A stretch of 5,481 nt of DNA, taken from positions 1 through 5,481 of the forward strand of contig JAPLGF010000095.1 in the NCBI GenBank assembly GCA_026390275.1. The letters are read 5' to 3'. The notes under the pieces are model-generated. The model saw nothing but the letters and a program-made list of their open reading frames with translations. It searched no databases and was not told where the DNA came from. Below, piece after piece: positions 1 to 5,481 of the stretch. The translations under genes were made by a program, and so were the position numbers. The number at the start of each line of letters is the position of its first letter. Position 1 is the stretch's first letter. The stretch comes from Candidatus Atribacteria bacterium (GTDB lineage Bacteria; Atribacterota; Atribacteria; Atribacterales; Atribacteraceae).

Positions 1-2
1 AT

Positions 3-3000
3 GAACCGGTTTCCAAGGAAGGGTTGGCATTCGAGAAAAACGGATTTTTTGGTCCTTTGTGTCCGGCTCCGGAGAAGGGAATGTTTGTTCAGAGTCAAAT
101 CACCGATCCCAAAGGAGAGATCACCCCGGCATTCTGCGAGATTGATCTGGAAAAAGGAGTGATCCGGAAGACGGTTCTCCGGGAGGTGGGCTGGGAAAAG
201 GATCATATCATTCCCCGGATTTCACTCTCGCGAGAAGAGGATCTATTGGCTTCTTTTGCAGTGGGTGACCGGTATTTCTATAAGGCTTGCTTCGATTCCG
301 TGGTGGCCTTTGACCGGGAGGGGAAGTTTCAATGGTCATTAGGACAGGAACCGGGACCGAGTTTTACCATGGGAACGCTCCTGGCAGATGGGAAGGACCT
401 GACCTTACTGGAAGTGAACCGCCGCCCGGTATTGAGCGTCCGGGTGGAAAACTGGACCGTCGATCAGGACATCCATCTCGCTTCCGGGCAGGTGGAGATC
501 GATAACATTCCTCCTCGAATTACCCTGGCCCAGACCGAAGGACTGATCACCACCAGTGATTCTCAGGTGGTTCTGAGCGGTGATATCGAAGACCGGAATT
601 TCGATTTTTATCAGGTCTGGTATCGGAGACAGGGAAGTGAACGGGGTTGGAACCCGGTCGCACCCTCTTCCCCGGAGATTGATTTTAAAGAACGTCCCCG
701 GGAGGGGGTGCTGGCTCGCTGGTTTGTGCTCCGGGACTACCGGGACTCCGGGATTGAGGTGAAAGTGGTGGCCTGGGACAAAGCCGGGAATTCCAGTGAA
801 TCCACCACCCGATTGGCTTTTGACGATGACCAGGACGGGATGAGTAACGCGGAGGAAATAGCCTTAGGAACTGATCCCCGTCAATTTTCCCGAATTGAAA
901 TCCAGACCGACCTCAAAACCCTGGTCACCCCTTACTTTTTTGCCGGCATTGAACACCCTCTCCATTTTTACGTCACCGACGTCAGTGATCCCGATCATCC
1001 CCGTCCACTTCCCAATGCGAAATTGAACATATCCATCGATGCGGGTATCTACTCGCAGGCTGAAGAGACGGTGATCTGGCAGAGCCCGGATGTCGACTCC
1101 CAGCTGGTGACCGTGACCTGCACCCTTTCCCGATCGGATGAGATTCCCGTCTCGGGAGGAAAAACAGAGAACTTGCTGGAGGCTCGATTTAACCTGCTGG
1201 TGATGCGGGACCAGGATCGGGACTGGATGCCCGATACCCGGGAGGTTTCTGCCCCTACCAGTGACTCTTTCTCCACCTATCTCAATAACTCCGATTCTGA
1301 CGGGGATGGGGTGATGGACGGAGTGGATATTGCCCCCCGGACCACCTACCAGGATAACTGGAATAAAACCTACTATCCCGGTATGCTGGGGAAAATGCTT
1401 CCCCTTTGTTTCTATGGGATTGGAGGAGAAGGGAGCCATACGGTCCGGTATTATTTCGTGGAGGACGAAAACGGAGAAAAAGGAACCGTGTATCATGAAC
1501 TGGAACGGGAAGGTATTTTTGAAAGCGATGTAACAAATGCTGGAAAAATGAAAACCCTGGCCAATTCCCACCTGTTTCCCGGGCAGACCGGAGAGCTCCA
1601 ACCGTATTTTGGTCTCTCCACCCCCTCCTCCAATCTTCCCGGACGAATCACCATCCACCAAGCTGGAGAATCTGGGAGTCAACTGGATACTCCCTCCTGG
1701 AACTCCATCAAGCAACAACTCTCGGATGAGTTTGATGATCTGACGGATATCAATATTCCTTCTCCGGGAACGGAGGATAAACCCTCCCTGTTGCTGACTC
1801 CCCCTCCGGGAGGACAAGAAAAACCCCAGCAACCTTTTGCCATCTCCTCCTTCGAGGGAGATGTCAATCAGTTGACAGCAGGTGGGGATGAGTATTTGGC
1901 GATGTATGAATTCATGATATCAAAAAAAGGACCCGAGTATATCGATTTCTACTATTCTTCGAAGATAGCATCAGGGAATGCCATCGTGAACAATGTGGAA
2001 CCCATCGATGTTTCGACCTATCTGGAGACTGGTATCCATCGGGGATATTTGGTGGTGGTAGCTCCGGGAAGTAACGGTTATTATGATCGTACGTTGACCA
2101 TTCAATGGAGAGTGAATGCCGAGAAAGATAAAACCCAATTGCCGACCCGTCCGGGAGGCCCATCCACCAAAATGGGCTGGTTGGTGGAAGTTTTTCATCC
2201 CGACAATGTCTTTCTCCCCCCGAATTTTCTCATTTTGCAAACATCGTCCACCGAGGATTTTCCGAAACTTGGTCCCCGCCTTCCCTGGAACAAGGCTCTC
2301 TTTACTGAACCGATCCTGGCCCAAGCGCAAGACGAGCACCTGTACTATGCAACTGTCAATATCCCCGGGGAACACCTGAAACCCGGGAACGCCCTGTATA
2401 TCAAACTGACACCTTTCTGGGTGAAAGACGAAGGAGGAAAGGTGTCTTTTCAACCCCTCGAGACATCTCCGAAATACATGAAGACCCTCACTCTTGAGCC
2501 CAACCGAGTAGTATTTGCCATCCTCCGGGATCCTCCCTACCAGCCGATCACGGTGAGTGGAATAACCGTGGAGACTGTTTCTCCCACCCAGGAATGGATC
2601 CCCCGCCGGAAAACCCGTCCCAATTATCCACTCGATCCTGGTACCCTGGAACAACTGATCGCTGCCATTATGGCGTCCCATCCGGATTGGCCAATGAACC
2701 TGGGTAGTACCGACTTTTTTCCCCTGATCAACGGTGTCTCGTATACCGTCCGGTGTTTCAGTACCATCGGGATGGAGGAGCAATGGAAGAGGGGTGGACT
2801 GGCTCCTTCTCTCAGTCAATCCATCCAGCAGAATTCCCTCGATACCGTTGATGTGGTCTGTCTGCTTACCCCCAACCGGCGTGATTGTAGTCTTCTCATG
2901 CAAGCGATCCGCTGGGGATCGATCGATGAATGGTTGGTGGAAGGAGATAGCCTGAGTGGGGGAGGAGAAAGCCTGTCGTCGACCTCCTTTGAGGTTTCTG

Positions 3001-4085
3001 GTGAATCATCGTTGAATGAAAAAACCAGATCGGAACAAGATGCCAGTTCTCTCCTGGATCAACTGAAGACCGTGAAAAATATGGTTTCCGGTGGGATTAA
3101 AACCTATAGTTCTATCAAAAAAATAGTTGGTTCCACCATTCAACCGGAACCGGTGGAGTCTTACTCCTTCTTTGACCTGGGAGAGGGAACCTCCATCGCT
3201 GCCCAGTATGAGGAATTCCTGACCATGCAAAAATGTTCTTCCGGGAAAATCCACCTGACCAAAAAAACGTCCGATGTTCAGTCGATACCCGGAGGTCAGA
3301 TCAGCCGGGTGAAGGAAAAATCCGAAATCGTGGATGAAAATGCGCTTCAGCAATCTGCATTGTCCGGCCAGAACTTCCAATCGCCTCAATTCAAGGCTTT
3401 ACTGGCAGGGTTGAAAACCGGAACCATCCTGGTCAGTAACGGAATCCAGATCTACACCTGTTATTCCCGGGATGACTGGGTAGGGGTGGGGGCGTATACT
3501 CTGAAAGCCGGAGTAGAACTTTCCAGTACCGGTTATGCCCTTGCCGGAATCGTCGCGGAAACCAGAATGGGGTCCTATCTTCCCCTCTACTTAGCGCAAG
3601 CCGAGAAGAGTCTGTGGGTCAAGGGCATTCCAGTTGCCAGTATGGGTGGTTCGGTGAGTGTGGTGGGAATTGTCGTCGGGACCATCGAGACCGGTTATAA
3701 TATTTACCTCTATACTCAGGCTGATGATGTGATGTCCAAAAAAGAGGCCGCCCGAAACACCTGTGCCTGTGCCATCGATGCCGGAATCGTTACCATCGAG
3801 CCCCTGGGAGGTTTAGTGATGGGATTCTGGATCATCGGATCAGAAGTGGTCAAGCTCACCCTCAAATATTTGGATATGGAACCCTCCCCCTATATTAAAA
3901 AAATCATGAGTAGTCCCGGCCAGTTCTTAACCTATACCCTGGTCAAAATCGATCCTAAATCGGCTCCGGTCGATAAGGCCATGGAGGCTTGTACCAAGGC
4001 CCAGCAGGACGCTATTAAAAAGTGTAAGAAAAACAACAGTGATCCCCAAAAAAAATATATCTATATCTTCGTCCCACCGGAGTGA
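3..4085 (+). CDS. Very large modular surface/secreted-type protein with Ig-like and calcium-loop motifs and a hydrophobic C-terminus (5'-partial)
   Basis: No named family is recognised for the whole protein. The frame is open from the first complete codon (3), and the first possible start, TTG at 24, has an SD-like AAGGAAGG ending one base before it, too close to work. The gene therefore most likely starts upstream; at least 1360 residues are present. Modules by nucleotide position: a beta-rich part with a PQQ/propeller-like strand (VAFDREGKFQW, 303-335); an Ig-like domain opening with DNIPPRI (501-521) and closing with VVAWDKAGN (768-791); calcium-type loops at 822-857, 1209-1244 and 1293-1328; a Pro-rich linker (1755-1835); beta-rich segments to about 2960; a polar Ser/Lys-rich helical stretch (3009-3130); and a Gly-rich hydrophobic region (3390-3860) followed by a Lys-rich tail with Cys at 3990 and 4023. 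The modules are typical of exported or cell-surface proteins; that location is inferred because the N-terminus is not visible. Adhesin, polymorphic-toxin-like carrier and S-layer-associated protein remain possible. The reading frame is confident; the function is unknown. Confidence 0.9.
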   Translation, partial: EPVSKEGLAFEKNGFFGPLCPAPEKGMFVQSQITDPKGEITPAFCEIDLEKGVIRKTVLREVGWEKDHIIPRISLSREEDLLASFAVGDRYFYKACFDSVVAFDREGKFQWSLGQEPGPSFTMGTLLADGKDLTLLEVNRRPVLSVRVENWTVDQDIHLASGQVEIDNIPPRITLAQTEGLITTSDSQVVLSGDIEDRNFDFYQVWYRRQGSERGWNPVAPSSPEIDFKERPREGVLARWFVLRDYRDSGIEVKVVAWDKAGNSSESTTRLAFDDDQDGMSNAEEIALGTDPRQFSRIEIQTDLKTLVTPYFFAGIEHPLHFYVTDVSDPDHPRPLPNAKLNISIDAGIYSQAEETVIWQSPDVDSQLVTVTCTLSRSDEIPVSGGKTENLLEARFNLLVMRDQDRDWMPDTREVSAPTSDSFSTYLNNSDSDGDGVMDGVDIAPRTTYQDNWNKTYYPGMLGKMLPLCFYGIGGEGSHTVRYYFVEDENGEKGTVYHELEREGIFESDVTNAGKMKTLANSHLFPGQTGELQPYFGLSTPSSNLPGRITIHQAGESGSQLDTPSWNSIKQQLSDEFDDLTDINIPSPGTEDKPSLLLTPPPGGQEKPQQPFAISSFEGDVNQLTAGGDEYLAMYEFMISKKGPEYIDFYYSSKIASGNAIVNNVEPIDVSTYLETGIHRGYLVVVAPGSNGYYDRTLTIQWRVNAEKDKTQLPTRPGGPSTKMGWLVEVFHPDNVFLPPNFLILQTSSTEDFPKLGPRLPWNKALFTEPILAQAQDEHLYYATVNIPGEHLKPGNALYIKLTPFWVKDEGGKVSFQPLETSPKYMKTLTLEPNRVVFAILRDPPYQPITVSGITVETVSPTQEWIPRRKTRPNYPLDPGTLEQLIAAIMASHPDWPMNLGSTDFFPLINGVSYTVRCFSTIGMEEQWKRGGLAPSLSQSIQQNSLDTVDVVCLLTPNRRDCSLLMQAIRWGSIDEWLVEGDSLSGGGESLSSTSFEVSGESSLNEKTRSEQDASSLLDQLKTVKNMVSGGIKTYSSIKKIVGSTIQPEPVESYSFFDLGEGTSIAAQYEEFLTMQKCSSGKIHLTKKTSDVQSIPGGQISRVKEKSEIVDENALQQSALSGQNFQSPQFKALLAGLKTGTILVSNGIQIYTCYSRDDWVGVGAYTLKAGVELSSTGYALAGIVAETRMGSYLPLYLAQAEKSLWVKGIPVASMGGSVSVVGIVVGTIETGYNIYLYTQADDVMSKKEAARNTCACAIDAGIVTIEPLGGLVMGFWIIGSEVVKLTLKYLDMEPSPYIKKIMSSPGQFLTYTLVKIDPKSAPVDKAMEACTKAQQDAIKKCKKNNSDPQKKYIYIFVPPE
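498..821 (+). other. Ig-like/fibronectin-like beta domain within the large protein
   Basis: The segment begins with IDNIPPRITL, a typical opening of bacterial Ig-like domains (compare the common VDNTPPxI), and ends with an AWDKAGN motif followed by SSES, which matches the last strands of such domains where 'DxAGN' is frequent. About 108 residues is a normal size for one domain. Its position directly before a calcium loop is common in secreted multidomain proteins. The domain class comes from motif recognition by eye only. Confidence 0.55.
822..1328 (+). other. Split thrombospondin-type-3/EF-hand-like calcium-loop region
   Basis: Three 12-residue loops carry acidic residues at positions 1, 3, 5 and 12. 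Loop 1 (822-857) is DDDQDGMSNAEE, followed by IALGTDP as in classic type-3 repeats. Loop 2 (1209-1244) is DQDRDWMPDTRE, with Trp in place of the usual Gly at position 6. Loop 3 (1293-1328) is DSDGDGVMDGVD. Between loops 1 and 2 lie about 110 residues (roughly 885-1205) rich in alternating hydrophobic and polar residues, which looks like an inserted beta-sandwich. Calcium binding is inferred from the family pattern; such loops usually stiffen extracellular linkers. Confidence 0.65.
1755..1835 (+). other. Pro/Gly-rich interdomain linker in the large protein
   Basis: About 27 residues contain a high share of Pro, Gly, Gln, Glu and Lys (IPSPG, then TPPPGGQEKPQQP). This composition is typical of a flexible, unstructured linker. 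It separates the calcium-loop half of the protein from the beta-rich segments that follow. Confidence 0.55.
3390..3860 (+). other. Gly-rich hydrophobic C-terminal region, possible membrane hairpin
   Basis: Composition changes sharply from the preceding beta-rich modules. A moderately hydrophobic stretch lies around 3531-3557 (GYALAGIVA). Two stronger stretches of 21-24 residues lie at 3624-3686 (containing GGSVSVVGIVVGTI) and 3780-3851 (containing GGLVMGFWIIGSEVV). They are separated by a charged, Lys/Asp-containing loop and a Cys-Ala-Cys motif (3762-3770). The second stretch contains a Glu-Pro, which weakens a simple transmembrane reading. The region could be a helical hairpin that inserts in a membrane, a hydrophobic packing domain, or a translocation/pre-toxin segment; the sequence alone does not decide. 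Confidence 0.45.
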
Positions 4086-4178
4086 TTTACCTTTGACAAC
4101 CACAGTCATCTGCTGATGAACGGAAATCTTCGGCATAGTTCGAAAAAGGAGCTATCTGTCAAGGTTACATTGAAAAAA

Positions 4179-4203
4179 GCACTCTTCCCTGAGGGAAGGG
4201 TGC
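4179..4203 (-). terminator. Strong stem-loop with minus-strand T-tract (intrinsic terminator or REP-like palindrome)
   Basis: The arms GCACTCTTCCC (4179-4189) and GGGAAGGGTGC (4193-4203) pair over 11 bp with a single G-T wobble and a 3-base TGA loop. Read on the plus strand it is preceded by an A-tract (4173-4178) and followed by GGGAATCAAA, so it lacks a T-tract there. Read on the minus strand the stem is followed by TTTTTT, the classic layout of a Rho-independent terminator for leftward transcription. No minus-strand gene is visible to its right in this window. The core CTCTTCCCTGAGGGAAGGG also resembles dispersed palindromes of the CTCTCCCTGAGGGAGAGGG type found in many bacterial genomes, so a repeat copy is an alternative. 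The stem is certain, the role is not. Confidence 0.5.
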
Positions 4204-4250
4204 GGGAATCAAATGAAATCAGTACTAAAAATTATCTAAACAAAAAAAGG

Positions 4251-4300
4251 TATATTATTACCTAAACATATGTTACATAATTAAACTTTTATTATACTTA
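4251..4300 (+). promoter_or_regulatory. AT-rich promoter region of the polyol dehydrogenase
   Basis: This very AT-rich stretch carries several hexamers one mismatch from TATAAT: TATATT (4251-4256), CATAAT (4276-4281) and TATACT (4293-4298). None has a convincing TTGACA-like box at 16-18 bp; the best pairing for TATACT is ATGTTA (4270-4275), only three of six matching. TATACT would also place the transcript start almost on the ribosome binding site, so one of the upstream boxes is more plausible. A promoter here is likely because a stem-loop and a 235-bp gap separate the gene from the one before; the exact site is undecided. Confidence 0.4.
4265..4274. promoter_or_regulatory. Perfect 10-bp palindrome, candidate operator
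   Basis: AACATATGTT is a perfect inverted repeat that does not extend further in either direction. It sits about 47-56 bp upstream of the dehydrogenase ATG, among the candidate -10 boxes, where a dimeric transcription factor could act. A 10-bp palindrome in AT-rich DNA can also arise by chance, and no regulator gene is present in the window. Confidence 0.25.
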
Positions 4301-4304
4301 TCCT

Positions 4305-4312
4305 AAAGGAGG
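4305..4312 (+). promoter_or_regulatory. Strong ribosome binding site
   Basis: AAAGGAGG is a near-perfect anti-16S complement placed 8 bases before ATG 4321. It decides the start of the dehydrogenase: the next in-frame ATG (4360), where many family members begin (MKAVV), has no comparable site at the right distance. Confidence 0.85.
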
Positions 4313-4320
4313 ACTGAGGT

Positions 4321-5424
4321 ATGTCAGTATCGAACAGTTCAGCTGGTGTTCCCAAAAAGATGAAGGCGGTGGTCGCTTATAAACCGGGTGACTACCGAAT
4401 GGAAGAAGTTGATGTTCCACCGGCGGGGTTCGAGGAAGTTCTCTTAAAAGTAGGGGGATGCGGTGTCTGTGCCGGAGACTTAAAGGGTTTTCATGGAGCT
4501 CCTTCCTTTTGGGGAGGTAATGGCCAGCCAGCATGGATCAAAGCGCCTTTCATCCCCGGTCATGAGTTTTATGGTCAGGTGGTGGAATTAGGAGAGGGTT
4601 CAGAAGAAAAATATGGACTTTCCCTGGGAGACTGGGCGGTATCTGAACAAATAGTTCCCTGTGGAAAATGCCGATTTTGTATCGAGGGAGATTACTGGAT
4701 GTGTGAGGTTCATAATATCTATGGGTTTCAGGGGAAGGTGGCAGATGGGGCTTATGCGGAATATGTCAAGCTTCCCAGAACTGCCCGGAACCATAAGCTT
4801 CCCCAGGGATTCCCCCTCAAGGTCGCGGCTTATATCGAACCATTGGGGTGTGCCATCCATGCCGTGGAACGGGGGGATATCCAGTTCAACGATGTGGTGG
4901 TGATTGCTGGTCTGGGTCCCTTAGGTTTGGGTATGGTACAGGCTGCCCGTTTGAAAAACCCCAAAATGCTCATTGCAGTCGATGTGAAAGAGAAGAGATT
5001 GAACCTGGCTCACACCTTGGGTGCCGAGCTCACCCTCAACCCCATGAAAGAAGATGTGGTGAAAAAAGTCAAGGACCTCACCGGTGGGTATGGATGTGAT
5101 GTGTATATCCAGGCAAGCGGTCATCCAGCGGGTACCATCCAGGGTCTGCAGATGATTCGAAAACTGGGACGATACGTTGAATTCAGTGTCTATAATGACC
5201 CGGTGACCGTTGATTGGAGCATCATCGGGGATCGGAAAGAGCTGGATGTCCGGGGGGCGCACTTGAGTCCCCATACCTATCCCTCTGCCATTCGTTTTCT
5301 GAATGATGGAAGGATCAAGGCGGATCATATTGTTACCCATGAGCTTCCATTGGAGAAATTTCTCGACGCTTTCCACCTGGTGGAAAAAGGAGAGGAATCG
5401 ATTAAAGTGGTTCTGGTCCCGTAA
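4321..5424 (+). CDS. Zinc-dependent medium-chain alcohol dehydrogenase, erythritol/L-threitol dehydrogenase-like
   Basis: This complete 367-residue protein belongs to the medium-chain dehydrogenase/reductase superfamily, which oxidises secondary alcohols of polyols to ketoses with NAD(P)+ in the cytoplasm. Visible motifs: GGCGVCAGD with catalytic-zinc Cys50; PGHEFYG with His81 and Glu82; a structural-zinc cluster Cys114, 117, 120 and 128 (CX2CX2CX7C); the conserved IEPL with Glu173, a further catalytic-zinc candidate; a Rossmann GLGPLG (197-202) with Asp221 at the end of the second strand, which favours NAD over NADP. Stretches such as GAPSFWG, EQIVPCGKCRFC, YWMCEVHNIYGFQ, QGLQMIRKLGR and VDWSIIGDRKELDVRGAH look like proteins annotated as erythritol/L-threitol dehydrogenase; this is from memory, not a search. 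Other tetritol, pentitol or threonine-type substrates remain possible. The start at 4321 is set by AAAGGAGG 8 bases upstream, giving a 13-residue leader before the usual MKAVV. No polyol transporter, kinase or regulator is visible in the window. Confidence 0.93.
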   Translation: MSVSNSSAGVPKKMKAVVAYKPGDYRMEEVDVPPAGFEEVLLKVGGCGVCAGDLKGFHGAPSFWGGNGQPAWIKAPFIPGHEFYGQVVELGEGSEEKYGLSLGDWAVSEQIVPCGKCRFCIEGDYWMCEVHNIYGFQGKVADGAYAEYVKLPRTARNHKLPQGFPLKVAAYIEPLGCAIHAVERGDIQFNDVVVIAGLGPLGLGMVQAARLKNPKMLIAVDVKEKRLNLAHTLGAELTLNPMKEDVVKKVKDLTGGYGCDVYIQASGHPAGTIQGLQMIRKLGRYVEFSVYNDPVTVDWSIIGDRKELDVRGAHLSPHTYPSAIRFLNDGRIKADHIVTHELPLEKFLDAFHLVEKGEESIKVVLVP

Positions 5425-5431
5425 GATTTTG

Positions 5432-5448
5432 CTGGGGTTTTTTCCCAG
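5432..5448. other. Weak hairpin after the dehydrogenase stop
   Basis: CTGGG (5432-5436) pairs with CCCAG (5444-5448) around a T-rich loop, 8 bases after the TAA stop. The T-run is in the loop and not after the stem, so it is not a standard Rho-independent terminator. It may be a minor transcript-end structure or chance. The following bases to 5481 show no gene and no clear promoter. Confidence 0.25.
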
Positions 5449-5481
5449 TCAACACATCAACATTTTTGTTAAGATAGGAAT

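Noticed and set aside
24..26. TTG 24 as the true start of the large gene
   Set aside because: The SD-like AAGGAAGG ends one base before it, and the frame is open further upstream, so it is more likely an internal Leu codon.
1..162. ATG at base 1 opening a frame
   Set aside because: It hits TGA at 160-162 after 53 codons and is out of frame with the large gene. Its position at the window edge is chance.
864..1832. Long minus-strand reading frame (322 codons) inside the large gene
   Set aside because: It lies wholly opposite a coherent 1360-residue protein with recognisable motifs. Its translation has no recognisable domain, and it is best explained as a codon-bias shadow.
1971..2903. Second long minus-strand reading frame (310 codons)
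   Set aside because: It has the same problem: low-complexity His/Gly/Arg-rich translation, no recognisable motif, fully antisense to the real gene.
4093..4098. Perfect TTGACA as a -35 box after the large gene
   Set aside because: Nothing close to TATAAT is found 16-18 bp downstream (ATGAAC at 17 bp), so it is not a credible sigma-70-type promoter by itself.
4106..4119. TCATC-TGCT-GATGA hairpin as a terminator for the large gene
   Set aside because: The stem is only 5 bp, AT-containing, and has no T-tract after it.
4086..4320. tRNA, riboswitch or CRISPR array in the intergenic gap
   Set aside because: No cloverleaf arms, no recognisable riboswitch core and no regularly spaced repeats were found by eye.

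Overview
The window holds two plus-strand genes separated by an AT-rich gap of about 235 bp. Nothing in it identifies the organism firmly. Coding sequence is of middling GC and the gap is AT-rich, with strong Shine-Dalgarno usage (AAAGGAGG), so this is a bacterium with conventional initiation. An erythritol/threitol-type polyol dehydrogenase beside a very large modular protein of exported type would suit a carbohydrate-using, probably anaerobic bacterium. A lineage such as Atribacterota or Thermotogota is only a guess from general resemblance.

Left region (1-4085): one very long reading frame, already open at the left edge, so its N-terminus and any signal peptide lie outside the window. The visible part is at least 1360 residues. 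It reads as a mosaic of extracellular-type modules: a propeller/PQQ-like N-terminal part, an Ig-like domain, three 12-residue calcium-loop motifs of thrombospondin-type-3/EF-hand style split by a beta-rich insertion, a Pro-rich linker, further beta-rich domains, and finally a quite different helical, Gly-rich, hydrophobic C-terminal region with a Cys/Lys-rich tail. I cannot assign a named family or function to the whole protein.

Middle region (4086-4320): intergenic. It contains a strong 11-bp stem-loop whose T-tract lies on the minus strand (a minus-strand terminator or a dispersed REP-like element), an AT-rich promoter zone with several near-consensus -10 boxes and a 10-bp perfect palindrome, and a strong ribosome binding site.

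Right region (4321-5424): a complete zinc-dependent medium-chain dehydrogenase with all expected zinc and NAD-binding motifs, most like erythritol/L-threitol dehydrogenases. The remaining 57 bp hold only a weak hairpin.

The gap, the stem-loop and the dehydrogenase's own promoter region argue that the two genes are separate transcription units; nothing seen links their functions.
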